Source: Pseudonocardia parietis (GTDB lineage: Bacteria; Actinomycetota; Actinomycetes; Mycobacteriales; Pseudonocardiaceae). Taken from it: 64,000 bases of DNA. The stretch spans positions 1,736,001 to 1,800,000 of the forward strand of contig NZ_JAGINU010000001.1 of NCBI RefSeq assembly GCF_017876315.1, in the 5' to 3' direction. Made by a program: the position numbers and the translations under genes. This document shows positions 10,094 to 18,064 of this stretch, one piece after another (within the stretch, counting starts at the first letter, position 1; each line of letters begins with the position of its first letter). Below the pieces are notes generated by a model. The model was given only the letters and a program-made list of their open reading frames with translations, had not been told where the DNA came from and did not search any database.

Positions 10094-10238
10094 GGGGCCG
10101 GACTCTAACCCGGTGCCGGGTGGTCCTCCGGCGTGATGTCCGCCGCAGCTCCCCGTTCGGGGGGAGTACGGCGCCGTTACCGATCCGCCGCCGGACCGTG
10201 GGCCACGCTCCGGCCGGGGGCCGTTACGGTGCGCGGTG
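10094..10238. promoter_or_regulatory. divergent accD / birA promoter region
   Basis: 145-base gap between divergent genes. For accD, TAGAGT on the minus strand (10102-10107) lies 8 bases from the ATG. For birA, TACGGT (10225-10230) lies 5 bases before a GTG (10236) and 8 before the ATG (10239). Both fit the leaderless pattern seen elsewhere in the window. No clear operator palindrome was noticed. Confidence 0.5.
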
Positions 10239-11108
10239 ATGACGACCGGTACGAACTCCGACCGGAGCGGGCCGGACGGCTCCTCCGGCGACCCGTTGGA
10301 CGTGTACGCCCTGCGCACGGCGGTACTCCGTCCGGCGGGCGGCTGGACGGGGCTCGAGGTGGTCGGGTCCACCGGCTCGACCAACGCCGACCTGCTCGCC
10401 GAGGCCGGGCGCGGCGCCCCCGACCGGTCGGCGCTGATCGCCGAGGAGCAGGTAAAAGGGCGCGGCCGGCTGGACCGGATCTGGACGTCCCGGCCCGGGG
10501 CGACGCTGACGATGTCGGTGCTCTGGCGCCCGGAGGGTGTCCCGGCCGACCGGCTGGGCTGGCTACCGATCCTCGCCGGGGTGGCGCTGGTCGACGCGAT
10601 CTCGGAGCTCGCCCCGGGAGTCCCGGCCGCGTTGAAGTGGCCGAACGACCTGCTCGTCGGTCCCTCGATGGGCAAGGCGGCCGGGATCCTCGCCGAGATG
10701 ACCGCTGTCTCCGGCGGCGGGCCGGGTGTCGTGCTGGGGATCGGGCTCAACGTCTCGACGCCGGCGCACGAGCTGCCCTGGGGCGCGACCGCGCTGGCCA
10801 CGCACGGGTTCACCGCTTCGCGCGCCGAGGTCGTCGTCACCCTGCTCGACCACCTGTACCGCCGGGAGGCGGAGTGGCGGGAGGCCGGCGGCGACGCCGA
10901 CGCGTGCGGCCTGCGCCGGGACTACCGCTCCCGCTGCGCCAGCCTCGGCGCCCGGGTCCGGGTGGAGAAGCCGGGCGGTGACCAGCTCGTCGGGATGGCC
11001 GAGGACGTCGACCCGCAGGGGCGGCTGCTGGTCCACCCGGACGGCGGCGAGCGCGTCGCGGTCGCGGCAGGCGACATCGTGCACCTGCGGGCGGCCGATC
11101 ACTCGTAG
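10239..11108 (+). CDS. birA: biotin--[acetyl-CoA-carboxylase] ligase
   Basis: 289 residues from ATG 10239 (a GTG directly upstream at 10236 is the alternative). Class II biotin protein ligase without an N-terminal DNA-binding domain: '[13 protein letters not shown]', biotin-loop '[12 protein letters not shown]' (residues ~73-84), 'LKWPNDLLV' (~145) with the conserved Lys, and a small C-terminal SH3-like domain. It attaches biotin to the carboxylase alpha subunit that partners the divergent AccD/AccE, which explains the neighbourhood. Lacking an HTH domain, it is not expected to act as a repressor. Confidence 0.93.
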   Translation: MTTGTNSDRSGPDGSSGDPLDVYALRTAVLRPAGGWTGLEVVGSTGSTNADLLAEAGRGAPDRSALIAEEQVKGRGRLDRIWTSRPGATLTMSVLWRPEGVPADRLGWLPILAGVALVDAISELAPGVPAALKWPNDLLVGPSMGKAAGILAEMTAVSGGGPGVVLGIGLNVSTPAHELPWGATALATHGFTASRAEVVVTLLDHLYRREAEWREAGGDADACGLRRDYRSRCASLGARVRVEKPGGDQLVGMAEDVDPQGRLLVHPDGGERVAVAAGDIVHLRAADHS

Positions 11109-11176
11109 CGCTGACCTGCGCAACCCTTCCCGCGCGTCGCGGGCGCTGCGGCGCGGCGCCGCCCTACCGTGGGGAC

Positions 11177-11839
11177 ATGGCGTTCCCGGACGACGCGCTC
11201 GACGACGGCGAGCACGTCACGCTGCACGGGCGCCCGCACTGGCGGTTGTGCCTGCGGCCCGTCGCCGGCCTGCTGCTGGTGAGCGCGCTGACCGGGTTCG
11301 CCGCCGCCGTCGTCCGCCTGCAGCCGTGGGCCCCGTACGCCTGGACACTGCTCGGTGTCCTCGCGGTACTCGCCGCGGCCCGGTGGACCGTGCTGCCGAT
11401 CGTCCGCTGGCGGTGCTCGCACCTCGTCGTCACGAACCTGCGGATGCTGGTCCGGGAGGGGATCGTCGCCCGGGACGGGCTGGACGTCCCGATCGACCGG
11501 ATCGACGCCGTCCGCGTCCGGGCGGGCATGGCCGACCGGGTGCTCGGCTGCGGGACCCTGCTGCTCGACGTCGCCGGTGAGCGGCTGCGGTTCGCCGACG
11601 TGCCTCGGGTGGAACGCGTCCAGGCCCGGCTGCACCGCGAGATCGGCCGGATCGGCGAGTCCCGCCGCTCGGCCGGGCAGGAGACGCAGCGCACATCCGC
11701 ACGAGGGCACGCCGACGCTGTGATCCGGGAGAGGATGGGCCGGGAGAGGATGGACCGCCGGGATCAGCAGAGCCCGCAGCGACGAGGCACGGCGGGCGCG
11801 TCAGAGGAGCGGGCCGTGCCGGAGAGGACCGCGTCATGA
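11177..11839 (+). CDS. membrane PH-domain (DUF304/bPH2) protein
   Basis: 220 residues. Two hydrophobic segments at ~35-55 and ~60-80 are followed by a bacterial PH-like domain ('RCSHLVVTNLRMLVREGIVA', 'VPIDRIDAVRVRAGMADRVL', 'LLLDVAGERLRFADVPRVER'), then a charged, probably disordered tail rich in Arg/Gln. The position after birA matches the mycobacterial Rv3278c gene. TACCGT (11165-11170) ends 6 bases before the ATG. Function unknown; this family may bind membrane lipids or protein partners. Its end overlaps the next ATG by 4 bases (ATGA). Confidence 0.82.
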   Translation: MAFPDDALDDGEHVTLHGRPHWRLCLRPVAGLLLVSALTGFAAAVVRLQPWAPYAWTLLGVLAVLAAARWTVLPIVRWRCSHLVVTNLRMLVREGIVARDGLDVPIDRIDAVRVRAGMADRVLGCGTLLLDVAGERLRFADVPRVERVQARLHREIGRIGESRRSAGQETQRTSARGHADAVIRERMGRERMDRRDQQSPQRRGTAGASEERAVPERTAS

Positions 11840-12774
11840 CCAGCCTGCCGATGACGGTGCGCGACCCCGGCCTGCCGGAGCGCGTCGAGATCTACGAGGT
11901 CGGCCCGCGCGACGGCCTGCAGAACGAGCAGAACGTGGTCCCGGTCGGGGTCAAGGCCGAGTTCCTGGACCGGCTGGCCGACGCCGGGCTGCGCACCCTC
12001 GAGGCGACCAGCTTCGTGCACCCGAAGTGGGTGCCCCAGCTCGCCGACGCGGCCGAGCTGCTGAGCGTGCTGGACCGGCGCGACGGCATCGACTACCCGG
12101 TGCTGACGCCGAACGAGCGGGGCCTCGACCGGGCGATCGAGGCGGGCTGCGACCACGTCGCCGTCTTCGCCTCCGCCACCGAGACCTTCGCGAAGCGCAA
12201 CCTCAACCGGACCCTCGACGAGCAGTTCGCGATGTTCGAGCCGACCGTCACCCGGGCGGTCCGCGAGGGGCTGCGGGTGCGGGCGTACGTGTCGATGGTC
12301 TTCGGCGACCCGTGGGAGGGCGGGGTCGACCCGGACCAGGCGGCCGCGGTCGGGGCCCGGCTGATGGACATGGGCTGCGACCAGCTCTCGCTGGGCGACA
12401 CCATCGGCGTCGCCACCCCGGCGCACGTCGGTGCGGTGCTGGACGCCTGCGCGGCCCGCGGCGTCGGCGCCCGGCGGCTCGCCGTGCACTTCCACGACAC
12501 CTACGGCCAGGCACTGGCCAACACCCTGGCCGCGCTGCGGCACGGCGTGACGACGGTCGACGCCAGCGCCGGCGGCCTCGGTGGCTGCCCCTACGCCGGG
12601 TCCGCGACGGGCAACCTCGCCACCGAGGACCTGGTGTGGATGCTCGACGGCCTCGGTATCGAGCACGGCGCGGACCTGCGCAAGCTGGTCGCGACGAGCG
12701 TGTGGATGGCCGGGCACCTGGGCCGGCCGTCGCCGTCGCGGGTGGTCACGGCACTGGCGGACCAGGGTTCCTGA
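11836..12774 (+). CDS. hydroxymethylglutaryl-CoA lyase
   Basis: 312 residues. A complete HMGL-like TIM barrel: 'VGPRDGLQNEQNVVPVGVKA' at the N-terminus (catalytic Arg/Asp), 'LLTPNERGLDRAIEAG'-type strand, 'SLGDTIGVATPAHVGAVLDA', 'HFHDTYGQALANTLAAL' (metal-binding His pair) and 'GGLGGCPYAGSATGNLATED' with the catalytic Cys loop. The reaction is HMG-CoA to acetoacetate plus acetyl-CoA in leucine breakdown. The start overlaps the PH-domain gene, and the end overlaps the convergent MaoC gene by 29 bases. Other leucine-degradation genes are not adjacent, although fadE25 lies 11 kb away. Confidence 0.9.
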   Translation: MTSLPMTVRDPGLPERVEIYEVGPRDGLQNEQNVVPVGVKAEFLDRLADAGLRTLEATSFVHPKWVPQLADAAELLSVLDRRDGIDYPVLTPNERGLDRAIEAGCDHVAVFASATETFAKRNLNRTLDEQFAMFEPTVTRAVREGLRVRAYVSMVFGDPWEGGVDPDQAAAVGARLMDMGCDQLSLGDTIGVATPAHVGAVLDACAARGVGARRLAVHFHDTYGQALANTLAALRHGVTTVDASAGGLGGCPYAGSATGNLATEDLVWMLDGLGIEHGADLRKLVATSVWMAGHLGRPSPSRVVTALADQGS

Positions 12775-13213
12775 GCCCGAACATGCCGGTGAACCGCGAC
12801 CGGTACACGAGCACCCCGTCGGGGACCCGGGTCATCGTGCCGCGCAGCGTGATCAATCCCATGTCCGGGCGGCTGCGGGACACCCGCCCGTCGAGCACCT
12901 CCATGGCGGCCCGCAGCTCGTCCCCGGCGAACACGGGTGCCGGCCAGGCGATCTCGTCGCCGCCGGGGGAGCCGAGCGCGGTCGAGCGGGACAGCAGCCC
13001 GTCGACGTAGGCGCGCATCCACAGTCCCGCGGTGAACCAGCCGGACGCGGCCAGCTTCCCGAACACCGACGTCGCGCCGGCCTCGGGATCCAGGTGGAAC
13101 GGCTGCGGGTCGAACCGGTGCGCGAAGGCGATCATCTCGTCGCCGTCGATCACGGTGGTACCGAGGTCGACGACCGTGCCCGCCCTCAGGTCCTCGAACG
13201 CGATCTCAGCCAC
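12746..13213 (-). CDS. MaoC-like (R)-hydratase family protein
   Basis: 155 residues from GTG 13213. Hot-dog fold with the MaoC signature: 'IAFAHRFDPQPFHLDPEAGA' (catalytic Asp/His) and 'KLAASGWFTAGLWMRAYVDG', plus 'WPAPVFAGDELRAAMEVLDG'. It probably hydrates a 2-enoyl-CoA or related thioester. The start overlaps the end of hisN by 8 bases on the same strand, so the two are co-transcribed; the 3' end overlaps the convergent HMG-CoA lyase gene by 29 bases. Confidence 0.85.
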   Translation of the reverse strand: MAEIAFEDLRAGTVVDLGTTVIDGDEMIAFAHRFDPQPFHLDPEAGATSVFGKLAASGWFTAGLWMRAYVDGLLSRSTALGSPGGDEIAWPAPVFAGDELRAAMEVLDGRVSRSRPDMGLITLRGTMTRVPDGVLVYRSRFTGMFGLRNPGPPVP

Positions 13214-14033
13214 GGAGCACCTCCAGCACCCGGGTGTGCAGCAGGCCGTTGCTGGTCAGCCCGTGCCCGCCGGAGAACGTCGGGTGCCCCGTCAGGTCGG
13301 TCAGCCGCCCGCCCGCCTCCGTGACAACGACGGTCGGCGCGGCCAGGTCCCACGGGTTCGCGGCCGGCTCCACGGCCACGTCGAGCACCCCCTCGGCGAC
13401 CAGGACGTGCTGCCAGAAGTCGCCGAACGCCCGCGACTCCCAGCACGCCTCGGTGAGTGCGATCCACCCGTCGCGGTGGACCGGCCCGGGCTCGGACCGG
13501 AACGTGTCGGTGTTCGTGGTGGACACGTAGGCGTCCGCGACGTCGGTCACCCCGGACACCGCGATCCGGCGCGGGGTCCCCGACGGCAGGTCCCGCGCCC
13601 ACGCCCCGGCACCCGAGGAGCCCCACCAGCGGCGGTGCAGCGCCGGTGCGCTCACCACCCCGACGGTGGGGACGCCGTCGGTGACCAGCGCGATCAGCGT
13701 CGCCCAGGCGGGAAGGCCACGGGAGAAGTTCTTCGTCCCGTCGATCGGGTCGATCACCCAGCTCCGGCGCGACGAGCCGGAGCCGCCGCGTTCCTCACCG
13801 AGGATCGCGTCGTGCGGGCGCTCGTGGCCGATCGCGGCGCGGATCGCGTCCTCGGCGGCGGTGTCGGCATCGGTCACCGGGGTGCGGTCCGGCTTGCTGG
13901 TCACGCGCAGGTCTGCGGCGCGGAACCGGGGCTGCGTGATCGCGTCGGCGAGATCCGCCAGGCGCAGGGCGAGATCGAGATCTCGCGGGTCGGCCTGCGG
14001 GGTCTCGGGGTGCACGGTCGGATCGGGGCTCAC
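13206..14033 (-). CDS. hisN: histidinol-phosphatase, inositol-monophosphatase family
   Basis: 275 residues if started at GTG 14033 (GTG 14015 is possible). All metal-binding motifs of the inositol monophosphatase superfamily are present: 'DADTAAEDAIRAAIGHERP', 'ILGEERGG', 'WVIDPIDGTKNFSRGLPAWA' and the C-terminal 'ANPWDLAAPTVVVTEAGG'. The sequence matches actinobacterial HisN (histidinol-phosphate to histidinol) better than SuhB/CysQ because of the 'DGTKNFSRG' motif and the 'ERPHDAILGEE' spacing. It is followed by the MaoC gene and is divergent from the two-component regulator at 14100. Confidence 0.85.
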   Translation of the reverse strand: MSPDPTVHPETPQADPRDLDLALRLADLADAITQPRFRAADLRVTSKPDRTPVTDADTAAEDAIRAAIGHERPHDAILGEERGGSGSSRRSWVIDPIDGTKNFSRGLPAWATLIALVTDGVPTVGVVSAPALHRRWWGSSGAGAWARDLPSGTPRRIAVSGVTDVADAYVSTTNTDTFRSEPGPVHRDGWIALTEACWESRAFGDFWQHVLVAEGVLDVAVEPAANPWDLAAPTVVVTEAGGRLTDLTGHPTFSGGHGLTSNGLLHTRVLEVLRG

Positions 14034-14086
14034 GTCCGGCGAGCATGCCAGCGGCGCACCGGCGCCGCTGCGGGTACCCGGAGCCC

Positions 14087-14092
14087 TATGCT
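14087..14092 (+). promoter_or_regulatory. -10 element (TATGCT) of the OmpR-type two-component operon
   Basis: TATGCT ends 7 bases before the ATG at 14100, the same spacing as other leaderless starts in this window. It also decides the start: the ATG at 14088 lies inside the -10 box and so is unlikely to be used. Confidence 0.5.
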
Positions 14093-14099
14093 CGGCGAG

Positions 14100-14756
14100 A
14101 TGACCACCGTGGTGCTGGCCGAGGACGATGCGGCGATCGCCGAGCCGCTGTCCCGGGCCCTGCAGCGCGAGGGCTACGACGTCGAGGTCGTCTCCGACGG
14201 CGTCGGCGCTCTCGAGCGGGTCGGCCGGGAGCAGACGGACCTGCTCGTGCTCGATCTCGGGCTGCCGGGGATGGACGGCCTGGAGGTGTGCCGCCGGGTG
14301 CGTGCCACCCAGGCCGACCTGCCGGTGCTGATGCTGACCGCCCGCACCGACGAGGTCGACTTCGTCGTCGGCCTGGACGCGGGCGCCGACGACTACGTGT
14401 CCAAGCCGTTCCGGCTCGCCGAGCTGCTCGCCCGGGTACGGGCGTTGCTGCGCCGCCGGACCCAGGACGTCGTCGAGGTCGGGGGACTGCGGATGGAGCT
14501 CTCCGGACGGCGGGTGCTGCTCGACGGCGAGGAGGTGACCCTCGCGAACAAGGAGTTCGAGCTGCTGCGGGTGCTGATGAGCCGCGCCGGGCAGGTCGTG
14601 ACCCGCGAGGAGATCCTGCACGCGGTGTGGGGCGATGCGGACATGAAGTCGTCGAAGACGCTGGACATGCACATGTCCTGGCTGCGCCGCAAGATCGGCG
14701 GCGAGAAGCGGATCGCCACCGTCCGCGGCGTCGGGTTCCGCTACAACCAGAACTGA
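14100..14756 (+). CDS. OmpR-family response regulator
   Basis: 218 residues. Receiver domain 1-~115 with acidic pair 'LAEDD', phosphoacceptor 'LVLDLGLPGMDG' (Asp52), conserved Thr in 'LMLTARTDE' and Lys in 'YVSKPF'; C-terminal winged helix ~125-218 ('LANKEFELLRVLMSRAGQVV', 'KTLDMHMSWLRRKIGG', 'RGVGFRYNQN'). The sensor kinase starts 4 bases after its stop. The set of target genes cannot be read here; the hisN operon is divergent but no obvious direct repeats were seen. Confidence 0.92.
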   Translation: MTTVVLAEDDAAIAEPLSRALQREGYDVEVVSDGVGALERVGREQTDLLVLDLGLPGMDGLEVCRRVRATQADLPVLMLTARTDEVDFVVGLDAGADDYVSKPFRLAELLARVRALLRRRTQDVVEVGGLRMELSGRRVLLDGEEVTLANKEFELLRVLMSRAGQVVTREEILHAVWGDADMKSSKTLDMHMSWLRRKIGGEKRIATVRGVGFRYNQN

Positions 14757-14760
14757 GCCG

Positions 14761-16035
14761 ATGCGCCGCCGGATCCTGGTCTCCACGCTGCTCACCGTCG
14801 CGGTGACGGCGCTGTTCCTGGGCGGGCCGCTGGCGCTGGCGACCTGGCAGCTCGTCGAGGACTTCACCCGCGCCGAGCTGACCCAGCGGCTCGAACAGCT
14901 CACCGGCACCCTGGAGGACGCCGGGACCGACGGGCCGTCGCCGGCGTTCGTGCAGGCGGCGATCCCGCCGAACAGCCTGCTCACGATCGAGTCCCCGGAC
15001 CATCCGATCCGGCAGTACGGCCAGGTCGAGGTCGACGACCCGGTCTCCGAGTCGCTGCCGTTCGGGCCGGGGGGGACGATCACGTTGTCCCAGCCGACCG
15101 CGATGATGCGGTCGCAGCAGACCCAGGTCGTCGGGGTCGTGGTGCTGCTGGTCGGGTTCTCGGTGACGGTCGGGACCGGGGTCGCCATCTACACCGCGCG
15201 CCGGCTGTCCGACCCGCTGCGCGATCTCGCCGCGCGGGCCGCCCGGCTCGGCGCGGGCGACTTCCGCCGCTCCCCGGCGCGCTACGACATCGCCGAGCTG
15301 GACCGTGTCTCCGAGGTGCTCGACTCCTCGGCGACCGCGCTGTCCCAGCTCCTGCAACGCGAGCGTTCGCTGGTCGGTGACGTCTCGCACCAGCTGCGCA
15401 GCCGGATCACCGCGCTGCAGCTACGGCTCGACGAGCTGTCCACCCATCCCGACCCGGATGCCCGCCGGGAGGCGCTGGCCGCGCTGGAGCAGACCGAACG
15501 GCTCACCGGTGTCCTCGACGACCTGCTGGAGTCCGCCCGCGCCGCCCGCGCGGTCGGGGCGGAGCCGGTCGACATGGCCGAGGCGCTGGAGGAGACCGCG
15601 CAGGAGTGGCGTGCCCCGCTGGCCGCGGCCGGGCGGTCGCTGCGGCTGCGGGTGCCCGAGGGCATGCTCGCCCGGGTCACCGCGGCCCGGTTGCGGGAGG
15701 CGGTCGGGGCGCTGGTCGACAACGCCCTGCAGCACGGCGAGGGCACCGTCACGATCACCGCCCGCACCGGTGAGAACGCGCTGCAGGTGGAAGTGTCCGA
15801 CACCGGGCCCGGGGTCCCGGAGGACCTGGTGGCGCACGTGTTCGACCGCGGCGTCTCCGCGCAGTCGTCCACCGGCCTGGGGCTGGCGCTGGCCCGGACC
15901 CTGATCGAGGCCGACGGCGGCCGGTTGGAGCTGTCCCGGGCCCGGCCACCGGTGTTCCGGATCTACCTGCCGACCGCCCGCACCGACGACGTCGCCGCGA
16001 GCACCCCGGCGGCCGACCGGACCGGGCCGCGCTGA
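14761..16035 (+). CDS. sensor histidine kinase (HAMP-HisKA-HATPase)
   Basis: 424 residues. Membrane segments at ~8-30 and ~122-142 enclose a ~90-residue extracytoplasmic sensor region; then HAMP ('ARRLSDPLRDLAARAARLGA'), a HisKA box 'LVGDVSHQLRSRITAL' with the phosphorylated His, and an ATPase domain ('LVDNALQHGEG', 'VSDTGPGVPEDLVAHVFDRG', 'STGLGLALARTLIEADGG'). It forms a two-gene operon with the OmpR regulator. The H-box reads HQLRS rather than HELRT, as in a subgroup of actinobacterial kinases. The ligand is unknown. It converges with the NarL-type gene at 16043. Confidence 0.92.
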   Translation: MRRRILVSTLLTVAVTALFLGGPLALATWQLVEDFTRAELTQRLEQLTGTLEDAGTDGPSPAFVQAAIPPNSLLTIESPDHPIRQYGQVEVDDPVSESLPFGPGGTITLSQPTAMMRSQQTQVVGVVVLLVGFSVTVGTGVAIYTARRLSDPLRDLAARAARLGAGDFRRSPARYDIAELDRVSEVLDSSATALSQLLQRERSLVGDVSHQLRSRITALQLRLDELSTHPDPDARREALAALEQTERLTGVLDDLLESARAARAVGAEPVDMAEALEETAQEWRAPLAAAGRSLRLRVPEGMLARVTAARLREAVGALVDNALQHGEGTVTITARTGENALQVEVSDTGPGVPEDLVAHVFDRGVSAQSSTGLGLALARTLIEADGGRLELSRARPPVFRIYLPTARTDDVAASTPAADRTGPR

Positions 16036-16042
16036 GGGGGCC

Positions 16043-16702
16043 TCACCGGACCGCGGCGACGCCGGTCCGGTAGGCCCACACGACCGTCTGCACCCGGTCG
16101 CGCGCCCCGATCTTGGCCATCGCCCGCCCGAGGTGGGACTTGACCGTGCTGGTCTCGACGACCAGCTCCCCGGCGATCTCGGCGTTGGACAGGCCGCGGG
16201 CGAGCAGCCGCACGATCTCGGTCTCCCGTGGGGTGAGCGGCACGTCCGGGGCCTGCGGCGGGTCGTCCGGCGCCGGCGTGCGCCGGGCGAACTCGGCGAT
16301 CACCCGCCGGGTCACCGCGTGGTCGACGAGCCCGTGGCCCGCGGCCAGCCGGCGGACGGCGTGGACCAGGTCGTCGGGCTCGGTGTCCTTGAGCACGAAG
16401 CCGCCTGCTCCGGCCTCCAGGGCACCGAAGACGTACTCGTCCAGGTCGAAGGTCGTCACCACGAGGATCGCGGGCGCCGGGTCCAGGTCGCCGATGATCT
16501 CGCGGGTGGCGGCCAGTCCGTTGCCGCCGGGCATCCGGACGTCCATGCAGATGACGTCCGGGGCCAGCTCGCGGGCCAGCCGGACCGCGCCCGGCCCGTC
16601 GACCGCCTCGCCCACCACCTCGATGTCCCCGGCCAGCTCCAGGAACACCCGGAAACCGGCGCGGACCACCGACTGGTCGTCGGCCAGCACCACCCTGATC
16701 AC
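16043..16702 (-). CDS. NarL/LuxR-family response regulator
   Basis: 219 residues from a GTG at 16702 overlapping the kinase stop by 4 bases (GTGA). Receiver domain with 'VVLADDQSVVRAGF', phosphoacceptor Asp54 in 'ICMDVRMPGGNGL', 'VVTTFDLDEYVF' and Lys in 'GFVLKDTEPDDL'; LuxR-type HTH near the C-terminus ('LTPRETEIVRLLARGLSNAE', 'VETSTVKSHLGRAMAKIGAR'). It pairs with the upstream kinase, and probably belongs to the transcript that starts with the beta-lactamase-fold lipoprotein gene. Confidence 0.92.
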   Translation of the reverse strand: MIRVVLADDQSVVRAGFRVFLELAGDIEVVGEAVDGPGAVRLARELAPDVICMDVRMPGGNGLAATREIIGDLDPAPAILVVTTFDLDEYVFGALEAGAGGFVLKDTEPDDLVHAVRRLAAGHGLVDHAVTRRVIAEFARRTPAPDDPPQAPDVPLTPRETEIVRLLARGLSNAEIAGELVVETSTVKSHLGRAMAKIGARDRVQTVVWAYRTGVAAVR

Positions 16703-18030
16703 GCCGCGTCCCCCGTGTCTTCTGTGTCCCATGGGTCCGACGGCTCGACGGGCACCACGAGGCGCACCAGCCAGCCGCCGTCCGCCGTCGGACCGGCCTC
16801 GAACTCCGCACCCACCAGCTGGGCCCGCTCCCGCATGCCGATCAACCCGTACCCCCGCATCCTGTCCGCGCCCGGGCGCTCCGCCGGGTTCCCGGCCGGC
16901 GCGCTCCCGATCTCGATCATGACCTGGCCGGGCGCCCCGGTGACGGTGATCCGCACCGGCGCGCCGGGCGCGTGCTCGCGCGCGTTGGCCAGCGCCTCCT
17001 GCACGACCCGGTAGCAGGTGACGTCGGTGATCGGGGGCGGTGTCACCGCCCGCCCGCGGTGTTCCAGGTCGACCGGTGTGCCCAGCTCGCGGGCCGTCTC
17101 GACCAGCCGGTCGAGCTCGGCCAGGCCGGGGACGGGGTCGTCGTCCTCGGGGCGCCCGCCGGTGCCCGGCTCGCGCAGTGTCCCGACGACCATCCGCAGG
17201 TCGCGCAGGGTCCGGCGGCCCTGCCTGCGGACCTCGCCGGCGATCCGGCGGGCCCGCTCCGGGTCCCGGTCCACCAGCTGTTCGACCACCCCCGCCTGCA
17301 CGACCATCCCGGAGAGGTGGTGCGCGGCGATGTCGTGCAGCTCGCGGGCCATCCGGTTCCGTTCCCGCCCGACGGCCGCCTCGGCCCGGCGGCGCTGCGC
17401 GGCGAGCGCTTCGGCGGCATGCACCCGGACCAGCTCGACGTAGCGGCGGCGGGTCGCGACGGAGACGCCGACCAGCGCGGCGGCGGCGAGCGCCACGACC
17501 TCCGTGAGGAGCTGCGTGATCCCCAACACCGGCGCCGGGTTGCGGACGAGTGCGACCAGTATCCCGCCGCTCCCGACCAGTGCCGCCCCGGCGACCAGCC
17601 GGACGGTCCTGCGGACCGGCAGCAGGGTCGCGCAGGTGTAGACCGCGACGGCGGTGGCCGGGCCGTTCAGCGTCACCTCGAGCGGGAGGAGAGCCGACAT
17701 GACGCCCTGCAGCAGCACGACCAGCCCGAGGCAGAGCTGCGGGGCCACCCGGCGCAGGCAGAGCAGCAGCGTCTGGCCGGTGAGCAGCACGAACGACAGC
17801 CTGACCGCCGTCGACTCGGTGGGGAGCAGGCCTGCGACCGCGGGATCGGCCAGCACCACCGCGGGCAACGCCGCCATCGCCAGGGCGAGCAGCACGGCGA
17901 GCGCACAGTCACGGCGGAACCGCCCGTGCAGCCCGATGGCGCTCAACCGGTGGTCGAACCAGGCGGAGATCCGGTCCGGACGCGCCGGGATCGGCACGTC
18001 GGCGGGTGTCGACGACAGGGCGGCAGGCAT
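16699..18030 (-). CDS. NarX/DesK-type sensor histidine kinase (HisKA_3)
   Basis: 443 residues. Roughly five to six membrane segments in residues ~38-195, a coiled region, then the HisKA_3 dimerisation domain with 'ERNRMARELHDIAAHHLSGM' (His in the RELHD motif) and a short ATPase domain ending 'MRGYGLIGMRERAQLVGAEF'. The G1 region reads 'MIEIGSAPAGNP', lacking the usual DxGxG, as in the branch of actinobacterial kinases with a reduced nucleotide lid. It starts 34 bases after the beta-lactamase-fold gene on the same strand and overlaps the regulator gene. With no large outside domain, it probably senses a membrane cue or protein. Confidence 0.9.
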   Translation of the reverse strand: MPAALSSTPADVPIPARPDRISAWFDHRLSAIGLHGRFRRDCALAVLLALAMAALPAVVLADPAVAGLLPTESTAVRLSFVLLTGQTLLLCLRRVAPQLCLGLVVLLQGVMSALLPLEVTLNGPATAVAVYTCATLLPVRRTVRLVAGAALVGSGGILVALVRNPAPVLGITQLLTEVVALAAAALVGVSVATRRRYVELVRVHAAEALAAQRRRAEAAVGRERNRMARELHDIAAHHLSGMVVQAGVVEQLVDRDPERARRIAGEVRRQGRRTLRDLRMVVGTLREPGTGGRPEDDDPVPGLAELDRLVETARELGTPVDLEHRGRAVTPPPITDVTCYRVVQEALANAREHAPGAPVRITVTGAPGQVMIEIGSAPAGNPAERPGADRMRGYGLIGMRERAQLVGAEFEAGPTADGGWLVRLVVPVEPSDPWDTEDTGDAA

Positions 18031-18064
18031 CGGGGTTCCCGTTCCGGTCGGGGTGGGCTGGTCT

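Noticed and set aside
13032..14099. Upstream extension of the response regulator frame
   Set aside because: It runs antisense to hisN; the leaderless-type -10 box at 14087 and the receiver-domain start support ATG 14100.
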